Shown here: piece after piece, positions 42,480 through 54,900 of the stretch | How the letters are laid out: the number at the start of each line of letters is the position of its first letter | How positions within the stretch are numbered: the stretch's first letter is position 1 | The notes under the pieces: generated by a model | What the model was told of the DNA's origin: nothing | Databases searched by the model: none | What the model saw: only the letters and a program-made list of their open reading frames with translations | Assembly (NCBI GenBank): GCA_029721435.1 | Contig: CM056576.1 | Location: forward strand, 61,523,876-61,587,875 | Length of the DNA: 64,000 nucleotides | Reading direction: 5' to 3' | Origin: Gymnothorax reevesii | Taxonomy: Eukaryota; Chordata; Actinopteri; Anguilliformes; Muraenidae | Made by a program: the position numbers and the translations under genes

Positions 42480-43997
42480 CGGCAGCTTGTGAAAGATGAT
42501 GCGGATTGGAATGTTGGCCAGCTGTGGTCCAAGTGTTCCTCCTCATTGACGGCCAGATCGTCTCCTGCTGGCTAGCATCTAGACGTTCCATCGGAGGCAG
42601 GGTCTGATTAGTAGGACCTAAAGACACATCTTTTCACATCTTGGAACTTGAATCCATAGGTCTCCATCACCTTCTGTGTCCACCTCTACAAGGGGCTGTG
42701 GATTACCCAGCCACACAGACTAAGGAGAGACATCCACCGGGCTGCTTCTAATCCGCCCCTTCAGCAAGGTCCGATAGCTTGTCAATAGGTGCGATTGTAT
42801 ACAAGCTTTCACCATCCTTGGGTGCTGGCAGCACCTGATATACCACTGGGCTCCATAGATCATTAATCTTATGGCGACCTCTCACTCCACAGTTACGCAG
42901 AAAAACTATTTGAATCTCCGCCAGTGGTGCATCAACTACCCCTTGCTCGTGACGCTCCTTGCGTCGATCAGCTACCTTCTGCTGCCGGTGTCAAACTTGC
43001 TCGATGGCAACCTGAAGCTTCACTTGATGTTCTAGAATCCAATCATGTACAATGTCCACCTCAGGCTCCTGGATCCGCCCAAGCCAGAAGTCAACCGGCA
43101 GTTGCGGGTCCCGCCCAAACATCAGGAAGAATGGGGTTTCCCAAGTGGTCTAGTGTGGGGTGGAGTAATAACAATAGACTAACTGTGGAAGGCAGGCGGT
43201 CCATTCCCTCTTCCGTGATGCCGGCAGGGTGCGAAGTAAATTATGCTGGGTACGATTGAACCTCTCACACTGGTCATTGCCAGCAAGATGGTAAGGGCTG
43301 GTCCGAGACTTTTAAATCTTGTACAGGGTGCACAGTTGTTGGATCAAAGAACTTTCAAAACATCGACCCTGGTCAGAATGTACACGACCCAGGACACCAA
43401 ATTTGTAAAACCATCTCCGACTAAGACCTATGCCACCGTCGAGGACCGCTGGTCGCGGGGGGGGCGGCCAGTGAGTATTTGCTAAAAACATCCGCCATGA
43501 TCAAGACATTCTCAATACCACTTCGGGTGGGTTCCAGTAAAGTAAAATCTAAGGCTAACATTTCATTTGGCTGGGAGGCCAGTAAATGACCCATGAAGCT
43601 GTGTGCAACCAGATGTGTATCTTTGGCTAACTGACACCGGTCACACTATTGACACCAGCGCTTCACGTCTGTCGTCATCTGTAGCCAATAACAATGATGG
43701 TGCACCAGCTCTATGGTCCTCTCCACGCCCTGATGTCCATAGTCTTGGTGAAGTTGACTCCTTGAATACCTGTTCCTTCAGGATTGCTGGCAGGACCAAC
43801 TGCAGAATTTCCTCATCCCCATCTAGCCAAAATATTTTACGGTATAAAACACCCTCTTGCTCCACCAGCCTGTCCCACTCCCGAAGAAGCTGCACTGTAG
43901 GCTTGGACAGGTGTAACCGCTGTTCAGCCGTAGGGTACTGCCTCCAAAACTGCAGTACTTCCTGAATCACTGGATCAACTTCCTGTAAGGTAAGCAA
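42480..43997 (-). pseudogene. Gypsy integrase
   Basis: 43997-43800 is the zinc-binding side (LHLSKPTVQLLREWDRLVEQ, EGVLYRKIFWLDGDEE, LQLVLPAILKEQV). 43600-43490 in another frame has EMLALDFTLLEPTRSG and ENVLIMADVFSK, holding the first catalytic Asp. 43270-43090 has [20 protein letters not shown] and the PFFLMFGRDPQLPVDF tail. Frames change several times and the DDE set is not complete in one frame. Confidence 0.8.
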
Positions 43998-44349
43998 AGG
44001 TCAACGGGGTATCGATAAATATGATAAAAAACAAGCTATCGGGCGTACTCTGCCCCTTTGTTCCTGTGATAGGATGGCTCCAAGACCACTGTAGCTAGCA
44101 TCCACTTCCAAGACGAATGATAGAGAAAAATTGGCATAAGCAAAACAGGAGCCGTGACCAGCTTGTCCTTCAGTCCCTCAAAGCTCTGTTGGCATTGCTC
44201 AGTCCAAATTTCACCAAACGATTGGGTAGGCTTACTGGTTTTAGTCCTCGTCAGTAAAGCAACAGCACGGTGTAGAGGGGCCGCCAGCTAGGCAAACCCC
44301 TGGACGAACCTCCAGTAATAGCTGGTGAAGCCCAGGAAAGACCTCAACT

Positions 44350-45473
44350 CCGCCACACCACCAGGGGTCTTCCAGTTAGCCACAGCCTCAATTTTTCCCA
44401 GATCAGTTGCAACACCCGCCCTGGAGATGACGTGTCCGAGGTATTGCACTTGTTCCTTAAAAGTTTAGCTTTTTTCAAGCTTGACCTTGAGGTTCTCCTG
44501 TTGCAGCCGATCCAGCACCTCTCACAGGCATTCCAGATGTTGCAAGATAGTGGAAGAAAATACTTTATCTTGATGATGTTATAGTAACAAGGACTGACAA
44601 TGTTGAGACCCGAACATCCTTTCCATAAGCCTCTGGAATGTGCTAGGCGCATTACAGAGGCCGAAAGGCATTCTATTCCACTCGAACAAACCAAACAGCG
44701 TGCATAAAGCGGTCTAGGCTTTGTCCTTTTCAGTGACGGGCACTTAGTTATACCCACTTGCCAAGTCTAATGTGGAGAACCAGCAGGCTCCCGAGATTGC
44801 ATCTAGCGACTCCTCGATGCGGGGCAGAGGAAACACATCTTTTCTGGTCTTTTTGTTCAATTGACGGTAATCCACGCACAGACGAAGGGAGCATTCCTTT
44901 TTCTTTAGCAGTACGATGGGGGAGGCATAGGGACTGCTACTTTCCCTAATCTCCTGATTCTGCAACAACTGGTGAATATGGGCTTTAACCATTTCGTATT
45001 CAGAAGGGGGTACTCGCCGGTAACGCTGCCTGACAGGCATGTCATCTAAAAGGGAAATATCGTGTGAAATGAGGTTAGTACACCCCAAGTCACCCTCGTG
45101 AGTGAAATACAGACCGATACTTGTGGAGCAGTGACCTGATCTGATTTCGCTCTTGGGAGGGGAGCAAAGAGAGATCTACAGCCTCAATTGGATCCTGGTC
45201 CGCACCAGTCACCTGAGAAGAAACTGTTGCAGTAACTTCCCTGACTTTGTGGACACCCTCTGGAAGGCTAACAAAGTAAGCCCGACTAATGGCACCCAAG
45301 GGGGTATGAGGATAGAGCAATACATCAACTGTACCAACATTTATAACAGGGATGTAAACTGTACCTCTAATTACCTGCAGCAAAGCAGGGGAAGCCAGCT
45401 GGCAGGCCAGAGTCCGGAAGTTCAAACAATGCTGCAACATGGAGAAACTTCTCAGAACAAGTTGCTGCCACAA
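44350..45473 (-). pseudogene. Gypsy reverse transcriptase
   Basis: 45473-45090 is the pre-RT linker, ending LLPSQERNQIRSLLHKYRSV. 45088-44744 carries YRRVPPSEYEMVKAHIHQLL, SPYASPIVLLKKKECSLRLC and VDYRQLNKKTRKDVFPLPRI, then FSTLDLASGYN (first Asp). After a frame break the palm continues in another frame (PFGLCNAPSTFQRL-type region near 44670-44610), and ILQHLECL precedes the thumb. The second catalytic box (YLDD-like, YYLDDVI region near 44560-44580) is displaced by the frameshift. Confidence 0.82.
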
Positions 45474-45865
45474 ACTTCATGACACCCCCAGGAATACGGG
45501 ATGCTCGACCACCCCGGCCCCTAACCCCACCCCAGCCGCTCAAAAGGTGTATCAGCACTGGCCTGATGGCACTGTTGCAAAGCTTGTATGAATGAAGATA
45601 GTGCATGGGAAATGGAGAGCAAGTCAAATAAGGATGACTCATACTGAACAAACAATTCCTGATAGCATCTGCTGATGACTTTCATGCCCAAGACACCTGG
45701 GGCTCGCGCAGGCACACCACCAACGGGGTCCTGCACCACCAACACTCCACACTCAGTTATTACCTTCCCACAAAGTTGGACATCCAACTCTAGATACTCT
45801 AAGTAAGGAATTGCCAGCTCATTAGCTGCACTGAGCCGAAGCCATTGACATGACCGAAGACGATC

Positions 45866-46057
45866 CTAGTCCCAGGGTTCAAAGTGTCTCATGAAAAAGC
45901 TCTCAGTTATTGTGGAAACCATAGACCCAGTATCCAGTAAACATGGCACCTCAACCCCCCCAATCGAAACATCCACAAGCGGACAAACAGACATCAACCT
46001 AGACACCGTATACAACCCACTCCCCATAACCTCTGAGCCAATAAAAACCCCACCCAA
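45866..46057 (-). pseudogene. Gypsy aspartic protease
   Basis: VSIGGVEVPCLLDTGSMVST followed by ITESFF contains DTGS, the catalytic loop of a retropepsin. The domain is followed at 45787-45521 by a separate open piece (LCGKVITECGVLVVQDPVGG) that is the usual linker between protease and RT in this group. Confidence 0.85.
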
Positions 46058-46439
46058 ACTGTGGCCCTGCAGATTGGCGAGTGCTAGTTTACCGACGGCG
46101 GAGTGCGGTTAAGCCTGCTACCAGTAGCTGAAGTTGCTACTGCTAATATGAACGGAGGAGGAACCTGTTCTCCTTCAGTCTCTTGCGAAGTGACCCGGTT
46201 GTTGGCATCTCCGACAGATAAGTCTGTCACTCCGAGCGGAACGACTACGCTGACCGGAATTCCGTAACACAATAATACTTTGAGTGAGTTGATTAAGGTG
46301 CTCTTGTTGCTGTTTCAGAATTTCTTTTATCTCACTTAACTCCTTAAAGCCTGTGCGCTGGGCCTAGGGGCCCCAGGTGATGACCCCTGGACTCCATATT
46401 GAATTAACTCCTGTCCCGTACACCCCGGGGCCTGCCCTC

Positions 46440-47053
46440 CTGTTCCCACCTAATAGCTTCAGCACGAACCTCAAGTATGATAGCATCTGGCTCTCTGCGC
46501 ACTAGCTGTTTCAATTCCCTGCGAAGGGCAGAGTCACATAGGTGTTCAATGAACTGATCACGTTACAATATGTCGGCATTGACAAAAGACGCAGGGGCTT
46601 TTAACTTCACCTTCTCCATTAAATTTATCAGCACAGGGGAAAATTCCTGCAATGTTTCCCCCTCTTGCTGCTTTCGTGAAAAAAATGCCTCCTGCAATGC
46701 AACATATGACTCAAAACAACCATACAAGTCCTTCAAAATAGACAAAATTTTCTTGGGATCACCCCTCTCAGCCAGTCTGTGGTACTTAATTTCTTCTCTT
46801 GCTTCGCCCACTAAATGATCAAAAAGAAATCTTGTTCCTCTGCAGGCACTCGCTGAGCTCGCATACAAGCTTCGACTTCATCCACCCACTCACTCACACC
46901 TATGCCAGATTTTCTATTCAACATAGGGCATTTACGATCACAAGGAAAATAAACAAATCGTTCTGTTAAAAAAAGGGGGGTCATTGGGAGCCAGCCCACT
47001 AGGGCCCCCCGATGTAGGGAGTCCAGCGGCCCTTTCTTGCTGCAAACGTACAT
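46440..47053 (-). pseudogene. Gypsy gag
   Basis: The minus-strand pieces are VSEWVDEVEACMRAQRVPAE at about 46900, then LFDHLVGEAREEIKYHRLAE, ILSILKDLYGCFESYVALQE and AFFSRKQQEGETLQEFS. This is the capsid-like pattern of gypsy gag (helices with W, E-A-R-E-E, then L-Q-E-F). It is broken by a frame change near 46815-46830. Confidence 0.75.
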
Positions 47054-47418
47054 TCTCAGCTTTCAATTGGGCTACTAAGTCTCTTAGTGGTTGCATTTCT
47101 TCCTCAATGTTGACACCATTTATGCAAAACCAATGCCCACCCCAAATTAAGGAAAAAAATTTAAAAAATTGAAAACGTCAACAAAGTTACTGAGAAACAG
47201 ATATCCTTAGCTTGATAACAGCCGGCCCGTCAGTGGTCATCGATCTCCCAAGGTCAACTGCTGTTTTGCCTCTAACAAAAAAACTCCAGACAATGAAAAA
47301 CGTACACAAAAACAATACTAATTAAACACTTGAACCAACTGGTATTTTCTTATTATACGACACACATCTCGGCTTTTACAAAAGGAAAATTAAGTTCTCC
47401 CTTTTCGCAGCGCCAGAA

Positions 47419-48576
47419 TGTAACCGGGTCATAGCTTTGGAACTACTGAGATACGCCCAGTCACACAATATAACAGAGGCTCCCTGTACAGTTCTTTAAG
47501 AACAAGCCAGAGGTGTGGTCCAGAGTCAAAACAATCAATTTATTAAATTACTTGTGACACTGAGAGGCAGTAATGGAATTAAGATGAAATCTCATATCCT
47601 TATAAAAATTTTTATTTTAAACATCATTTTAATAGAACATACGTATAAAATAGATTCATGTTTGCTTAGAAATAGTGGGTGACGACGCTGATGGGAAGGG
47701 GCATACTCACCTTAGGGGCTCCCAATGTGCAATTACCACCCAGTTCTCACTCACAGCAAACCTCACTACAAACAAGGTGACACTATTCGTGATTCAGGTG
47801 CCATTAACACAAACACTACAACACGTGAGGGGAATAGGCCTACCTCTATGTACTAACCCCACCACCAAATCAGCGCCGAGCCCACTCTATACAAAATGCA
47901 ATACTATAAGCCAAATGGGCGACCTAACAACCTACCCATACCAGTTGCTTCAGTAACTACAAAAATAAAAGAAAAAAAAGGACAATAATTGCGCCTTGAT
48001 GAAACCACGCCAGCAAAACTTGAGGCCACGCTAAGCAGCGGCAGCACACACGCCATGCAGGCCGTCCGGCCCAACAAGCAGCCTACCCCGATACAACGCA
48101 GGACGCTAGCAAACGTCCCCTAAAGCAGGCAGGTTCAGCACCCGTAAATATAGAGGCTCACACAACAAAGCAAACACAAACAAATAAAACAAAATCAAAG
48201 CAACATCGAGGCAAAACAGCAGTGACTGTTGCACCAAACAATTTGTGGGATTCTACGCGGCGCAAGTTGTCACTTCCGTGTTTCGGAGAAAACTCCGCGG
48301 AACAGAAGCATCGCAGTCAGTGGACACCGCTACATCCAGCAGATTAACCAAACAAACCCAAGACAGCAAGCACTCTTACACGAAGGCAGACAGACGAGAG
48401 GAGAGACAGGAAGCAGAAAATCGATCTCAGAGAAACTAGAGGAATTGAGAGGTAACACTTTTAAAATGTAGGGAGCAAAGAGATTGGCCCAGCAGGAAAC
48501 ATTCTGCCGGTGCCAATCCCCCCCCCCAACTACTACACCACTGAAGACAGCTGCAAACCTAACTCTCCTGGTCACA
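47419..48576 (-). repeat. Gypsy 5' LTR (1158 bp)
   Basis: It begins TGTAACCGGGTCATAGC on the plus strand and ends CCTGGTCACA. The middle part 47768-48525 is not present in the other LTR. Confidence 0.85.
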
Positions 48577-48614
48577 TTAGGCATAAATTCAGAAGTTAGA
48601 AGACCTCTTCTTAC

Positions 48615-48788
48615 CTCCTCCATTTTGTTCATGAAAGCATCTATGTAGCTTCTTTTGTCGTTCGCCTCAAGGACCTTTCTGTGCTGCGTGAAAATTTTTC
48701 TGAAAAAATTCTTTATAATATCCTGGTGTTCCAAAACTTTATAATGGGGTCCAGGAAAGTGGTGCAACACAGGAAACATGTTGTAAAG
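48615..48788 (-). CDS. Cytochrome P450 family 2, exon 5
   Basis: The minus strand has an AG acceptor (CTGTGTTACAG) and a strong GTAAGA donor around a 174-bp open exon of 58 codons. It starts LYNMFPVLHHFPGPHYKVL and ends YIDAFMNKMEE. The L-Y-N-M-F-P...F-P-G-P-H motif followed by H-R-K and Y-I-D-x-F-x-N-K-M-E is diagnostic for CYP2 exon 5 (helices F-G to H). The family standard is 177 bp, so one codon is missing, which keeps the frame. It sits just left of the exon-4 intron (10.9 kb, mostly the 50364-58086 LTR element) and just right of a gypsy element ending at 48576, so only 38 bp separate the donor from a retrotransposon LTR. Confidence 0.9.
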
Positions 48789-48955
48789 CTGTAACACAGG
48801 TTGGAGTCAAAAACATAAAAATCTGATTTAGTCTGACATGTACACTTCATTTACTTTAGCTGCTACAACTGCTCCTGACAATAATACTGTAATACTATTA
48901 TTTAGTGGTGGTAGTTGTAGACATAATAGAAGAAATGGAGGCAGCGCTACTGATT

Positions 48956-48962
48956 GTTGTTG

Positions 48963-48996
<34 letters not shown>

Positions 48997-48998
48997 CA
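48956..48998. repeat. (TTA)n microsatellite
   Basis: TTGTTGTTGTTATTATTATT is followed by further TTA and ending ATCATCATC. Confidence 0.9.
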
Positions 48999-49419
48999 TC
49001 ATCTGTGGGTGGAGTGTTGCATATTGGGAAAGCAACTGGGTGTGTAACCTTATAGTTACATGCACTAACACTGTACCATTAAGTATGGTACTTACATCAA
49101 ATTGCTTCAGTATAGAGTAATGTTTAAAAGTTTGAAATCACCGAGAATTTATTTTATTTTATTTTTTTAAGAAATTGATAGTTGTATTGTTTTAGGGCCA
49201 AATTTTAACTGTTACTCAAGAGCACCAACACACTGTGGAGCCTCTAGTAAGAACAATCGTGCTAATGGACTGATTTGGTGTGAAAAAAACAACTCGCACA
49301 TCTCTTCTTTCATTTCCAACACTATTTAGTACGCTACCATTTACAAAGTTAAACTCATCCTCAGTTCTTCTTTTCGGGCTATATGCCATGTGCGACATTG
49401 CCTGGAGACTGAAGATTTC

Positions 49420-49700
49420 ACACAAAAATGTTCACTATGTCTCAGAAAAATAAATAAATAAAAACCTAGATAGAGAGAAGTGGAAGGATCAAATTCAGAA
49501 TGGTGCATGAGGACAAGTACATCAGCGTCTGTTGTCTGAAAAAGAGAAGCCTCTCAGGTCCTCACTTTGTAGCTTAATTGAACCATACCTGCCAAATATC
49601 AACATCTGTGGAGACTACTAAGGGATGCTGGTCTTGTAAATTTCAAAGGAAAAGCCATTCATGATACTGGCAAAAGGTTATAATGGGTAAAATAACATAA
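49420..49700 (+). pseudogene. Tc1-like transposase relic (HTH region)
   Basis: EDKYISVCCLKKRSLSGPHF then VA and a stop, LNHTCQISTSVET, follows the pattern EDKYIRVSSLRNRRLTGPQL found in the second HTH of a distinct teleost Tc1 family. No ends or catalytic domain are readable. Confidence 0.5.
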
Positions 49701-49779
49701 AGATTGCTCAGAATGAGGATAATTAGTCCAGCATCCTTGAGTCAAGTCTTCATGGATGGTTATGTTTCATGTGTATTGT

Positions 49780-50280
49780 TCCAAAGGGAGGAGAATATTC
49801 TAGTCTGTATTTTGATATGACCACCAAATTGTAAAAGGAAAGTATCCCCTCTTTACCTAGCTTAAATTGACCTTACACTAAAAGCAAAAGCATATCTGGA
49901 AACAGGTAGCAAAGAATATGTTGTTATCTATGACTAAATTCTACGATAGAATGTAAAACCATCTTTCCAAACATTTTGTCTCTCAATTATAAAAGCTATC
50001 GCAAGTTGTAGTTAGCCCTCATTTAATTTTTTTTGCACTTGTGTATCAGTGGCAGCAGGTGAACTGGCAAAAGGGGAAGCACAAGCTATCCCTTAAAAAT
50101 AGTGATTGGTCATGACATTGTTTCAATCTTAATAAAATTGACTTTACTTGACTCCAAAAATCTTAAAGACCATCCAGTGTCACAGGTTCTCCTTGTTTAG
50201 TTGAAATGAGCATGAATAACCTAATTCTTGACCTTTTTTCAATCACTCAATTGAATTACCATTACAGAAACCCCAAAAAC
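49780..50280. other. No gene seen
   Basis: AT-rich intron 4 sequence without recognisable repeats. Confidence 0.5.
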
Positions 50281-50363
50281 TCTCATCATGATCAGGTGTG
50301 GCTAGTTTTCATCAATAACTGCATACAACTCTCACGCGATTGCCGTGAGTTTTGAAACGCCTT

Positions 50364-51977
50364 TGTAAAACCCCAAAAGAGCAATGACCAAAAGGCGGAT
50401 ATTGCCGGGGTGAAGGCCTCACGTGTTCTTTTAGTCTAACTTTAATTAGAGCATTCTTCTGGCTGGTGTGAATCACAATATAATGGATATTTTTCACCGT
50501 CCGAGGACGGGGCATGAAAGCGCAATGGTTACGATATCTGACTCCATATAACAGTTAGAATACAAAATTTAGCAATAATCTCGTTAGAAATCTGACTCCA
50601 AATTAGAATTAGAATGGATAGTTTTGAAACAGCATGCGTGAATCTCAGGGCAGTTACGCACCCAAACTCGGTCTGTGAAAACCATTGTCACTAAGCAGAA
50701 CACCCCCTAGGGTTAAATTAGGCGTCTCTGCCTGGTCTAATTCGACGATAAATCCATTGGATAGAAGAGACTGTCATGGTAGCAACATCAGGCAAATGGC
50801 TCTGAGTATGAACGTACCACGAACCTAGGTTTATGCATATCAAAGGGCCCCTTAGAAAGATTAACCAATAGCTAAATCTTAAGAGCCGGTAATTTCATAT
50901 CCCCTTAATAGGTAGAACCCAATCTCAATCTAACTTAGAAGTATCGCTACCTACACATGTCTTGGTAGGAGTCTCCCCTTAAGTCCCAATCGCAACAAGG
51001 CCAGAAAGAATTTACAATGAGAACACGCAGGCTGGAAAAGGAATAACAATAATTTAATTTACCAGGTAGGCACAACTTGAATCAAACAAATCAATGATAA
51101 GCCAATTACTGTTACATATAATTTAGAAGGATTTAGAGTATTTTCATACCTGGAAAAGATGAATGACCACGCGGAGCTAAAGTCGCTCCACGTGGTCGGG
51201 GAGAACTCAAATGTTCCCCCGCTCCGCAGAGCAAGGCAACAGGTGACTTACCCCAAGAAGAGACAGAAAAAGAAGCCCCCAAGAAAAGAAGAGACGCCCC
51301 CTCAGGATCTCGTACCTTTAAAGGCTCCAAACCACACCTCCGAACAAGGTAGAGGGAAGGTTGGCCGAATCAGAGTTTTACTGGCCTAGGTGATAAGATA
51401 ATTTGCACAGGGAGACTAGGGTAGTTGCTTGAATGAATCTTACAAACGAACCATAATTCCAAGGGAAATGAAACATGTTCCATTCAACTCCTTGGACTCC
51501 CCCGAGAATAAAGAGACTAAACATGATAGGAATGAGAGCTAAAATGATGCAGTTGTCATGGAAAGCCTTAAAATGGAATATTATAGCCCAATTGCGTTAT
51601 CAATATATAAGAGGTTCCTTCCTAGGATATTGAACAGAAATATATTATGAATTTGGTAGAGGTTTAAGTTGTTTTAAGCCAATTGAAGTAGCTGCGCTTT
51701 AACTTCAATGAAACCAGTGAATTTGAGTTCCAGAGATGCTGGGCCTGCTAGACTTGATGGCTCTCACCCCCTGCCGTGGGGAACAAAGGATGCCACTCTC
51801 GCAGGCAGGCAAAAAGACCATTCTAGGGTTATAAAACTTGACTGCTGACTTTTTGAGCTGCACCAGATTAACCAAACATTCAGATTTTACATGCATAATG
51901 GGCATGTGTTCCAACAATATGATTTTTGGCATATGTTTTGAGTAAAATCAAGCAAAATGAAAATTTCAGGTTCTACA
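50364..51977 (-). repeat. LTR of the non-autonomous retrotransposon (3' copy)
   Basis: 1614 bp, apparently identical to 56473-58086. An open frame of 76 codons on the plus strand (51159-51389, basic KKRQKKKPPRKEE) is duplicated at 57268-57498; it has no known domain. Confidence 0.95.
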
Positions 51978-51996
51978 ATCCACCCCCTGGCCCCAG
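51978..51996 (-). promoter_or_regulatory. Polypurine tract of the LTR element
   Basis: On the minus strand GGGGCCAGGGGGTGGAT abuts the TGTAGAACC start of the 3' LTR, the normal place for plus-strand priming. Confidence 0.7.
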
Positions 51997-54900
51997 GGAA
52001 CACAAATCCACCCATGGGGCCACAAAGGATTATTCAAATAGTCTCTGATTGATGACTTGAGTGCTAAAGAATACCATGGAAGAAATTTGAGATATTACAG
52101 TACTTGAGTTTTCCATTACAGTTGCATCACTTGATAAAAATGGATTGTTACTTTGATCCTTTGAACCTCTTCCTCCCAATGCAATATAATACAAAATTTA
52201 GAGAAGTTTGGTTTGGGACCTCAAAAGAAAGACCACCGGGGAATTTAACATAAAACATAGAAAAGTTGGCACAAGACAAGAACGAAGTATTTTAATTAAA
52301 AGTAATATCTAGGTTTGTTCTATGAGTCTATGTTTTGAAATTAGTTGATGTACTAACCGAATCAATGTTATTCTGCTAAATAAATGAAAATTTGAAAAGT
52401 ACTTTTTCCTAAAATCATGAACAATAGAGATCACAGAACAAACCAGCACATAAACCAAAAACTTTCCCATTCTTTACTAGGGAAAGCAAAAAGATTATAT
52501 GTGCTGCTAAAACTAAGTAATCATCCAATTAGAAAAACCCAGTGGGAAAAAATCCAATGGAGGTTACAATATTAAATCATTATGGGGTATCATTAAAGTG
52601 CCATTTAAACGTACACAGTTGCAGACAAGAAACAATGAATATTTACATGAGGTAAATGATGAAATATGGTAAAATGAGAACTTGCAAATCATATAGACAT
52701 TCAGCAATTTTGTTACATATGATCTTGCGATCAACTGAGAGAGTGGGGTTGACACACATAATAGGCTGCTCAGAAGCAGTTTTAAAGAATTTCCGATAAA
52801 ATTATGAAAAATATTATAAAGAATTAGGCTAATCTGGATCATGGCATATGTAGTTTTACCTTACTTTTATGAACATAAGGCACACCATCTTTGGCCTTCA
52901 ATGTAAGGAACCTATATACTACAATCCAATTAATTGCCAAATTATGAAATAGAATTTAATTGATTCCTCGCAACCCATTTTTGTATCAACTCGCACTCTT
53001 TACAAGTAAGTCACAAATCAACCACAAACACAACTACAGTTTGTCCATATGAAAATGTCCTCTATACTGTTCTGTTGTGAAGATGTTGTCCGAATCTTCA
53101 GCGGCCGCTCACGGTGGTGCACATGTTAGTTGAGATTAGAGTGTGTGTCCTTTCAGTTGAGCAGAGGAGGAATGGGTTGTGTTTTGTCTGAGATGAAGAT
53201 CCTGATATCAAAGTTAGTCGAAAGCATTATGGAGTTTCTGTTCCTTAGGTGAGTCTGGCCAAGTCCGGTCATTGAATCTTTGGTGCCTGTATAGAGAAAC
53301 TTGGAGAAGCATCCCGCCACATACACAACAAGATCAAAACACGACATGACCAAAGCAATGTTATTACTCCACCTGTAAGAATCAGAAAATGTTAGTTAAT
53401 TGAAAACTTTTGGGTGTGAGGTGCTCAGTGCGAGTTGAAATCTCCCTGAGCCAGCAAACTGTCCTGTAGGGAAGCAATAGATAAGTTAGACCCAATGCCT
53501 GTCGTCACCCCACAATTCACGTCTCCCCCGTCGTGCAACCTTACGATGCTTCAAGGAGAACAGTGACTGAGGAGGTGTGAGTGGCACCAGAAATCCCATC
53601 ACCCCTGCTTCTAGAGAGGAAAAACAGATGTAGTTAATACAATTTTAAATGAAACAATGCTTTACGACCTTCCTTTCACACCAGGACGAACCACAGACAA
53701 ACATGGGGAAGAGCAAATGATGTTGATAAGGGTACCCTTGTTTGTGCGCGTGTGTGGGTGCATGAGGGGTGTGAATGACGGCTGCAAAGTGGGTCTGAGG
53801 GGGCCTGTTACCAAGAGCGGGTGTTTTATGGCCCCGCAATAGGGATGTTCATCCACCCCCTGATGCTCTCGGGTGTGAAGACTGTAAAAGAAAGAGCTAT
53901 GCAGGGTGACTGTCTGCATAGTTAAGCCTGAAATGGTTGAAAAACAAAAAAAAGAAATCAAATCATGCGTTTTGTCAGAACGCAGGCCCAAACTTTACGT
54001 CCACTATGTTCTTGTTGAACATAGCTGACTCTGAAAAAGGGTGAAGGGGATCAGAGAGAAGGCAGAAGTAGAGGAAAGGCATGCTATAAAGAAATAAAGT
54101 AATTAATAGAAATATACCAATCATTGCCAAAAATGACCAAAATCACCTGTTTCCAATACCTTGGGATAAATGTAAATTAAATAAAATTTTAAAACGGGAG
54201 GAAAATGCATCTCCCAAAAGATAATACATTGTAAGCAATTGAAAATTCAATTACCTACTTCAGTAAGGCTATAAATTGCTCTTCCAGTGAAGGCAGACAA
54301 TATAGACTTAAAGTCCCATTAGGTATTTAAAACTTCAGATGTTATTTGATACACAGAGGCAATGACGATATACAAATGGTCAAACAATATAAATTTAGAG
54401 CAATGCATTTGGTGGTTCGTTAGATCCACACAAAACGCAATCAAATTAACCGGTTACTTCAAACATAAGGTTAGAAGGCAAGTAAGCTTGTTAGTGGAAA
54501 AGCCACTCTCAAGATGGCGGTCACAGGCAGGCCCTTGATTGTACCCCATGCAACATAACACTGGTTCCGCCCTCCTTTCGGAAGGAAGGTCGGAAGTCAA
54601 CATTAAACCGCGGCAGTCATTGGCCGATTTGAAGGGCGCCATTTTGCTCGTATTCAGAGTGAGGACTGTGTCAACCAACCAGCTAACAGGCTACGGGTCA
54701 CGTCACCCTATTACACGGATTGGCATGGGGGCTGTACCAGCCAACCAGCTCACCGGCGAACAGTCACGTGACCCCGTGGGCCGGCTAGGTCTTCCACCTC
54801 CGAGGAAAGGCCAGCCCACCTGCAAACTCAACCAATGGCGACTCCCAGATGAAACCACGTCATATTCCCCAACAATTCGAGCCAAAATGGCGGGCCGTTC

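Larger units (their letters stand above)
41961..48576 (-). mobile_element. Ty3/gypsy LTR retrotransposon with unequal LTRs
   Basis: Two direct repeats bracket a minus-strand gag-pol: 41961-42360 and 47419-48576. In element orientation the LTR starts TGTGACCAGG and ends GGTTACA. A purine tract (CTCGGGGGTAGAA) precedes the 3' LTR (the left copy) and a TGGCGCTGCG primer-site-like sequence follows the 5' LTR (the right copy). Domain order from the right is gag, protease, RT, RNase H, integrase, as in gypsy. Stops and frame breaks occur in every part. It lies in CYP2 intron 5 in the same orientation as the gene, with one LTR 38 bp from exon 5. Confidence 0.9.

Noticed and set aside
51159..51389. 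Lys-rich 76-codon frame, duplicated at 57268-57498
   Set aside because: The duplication is simply the two LTR copies; no homology or coding signature supports a protein.
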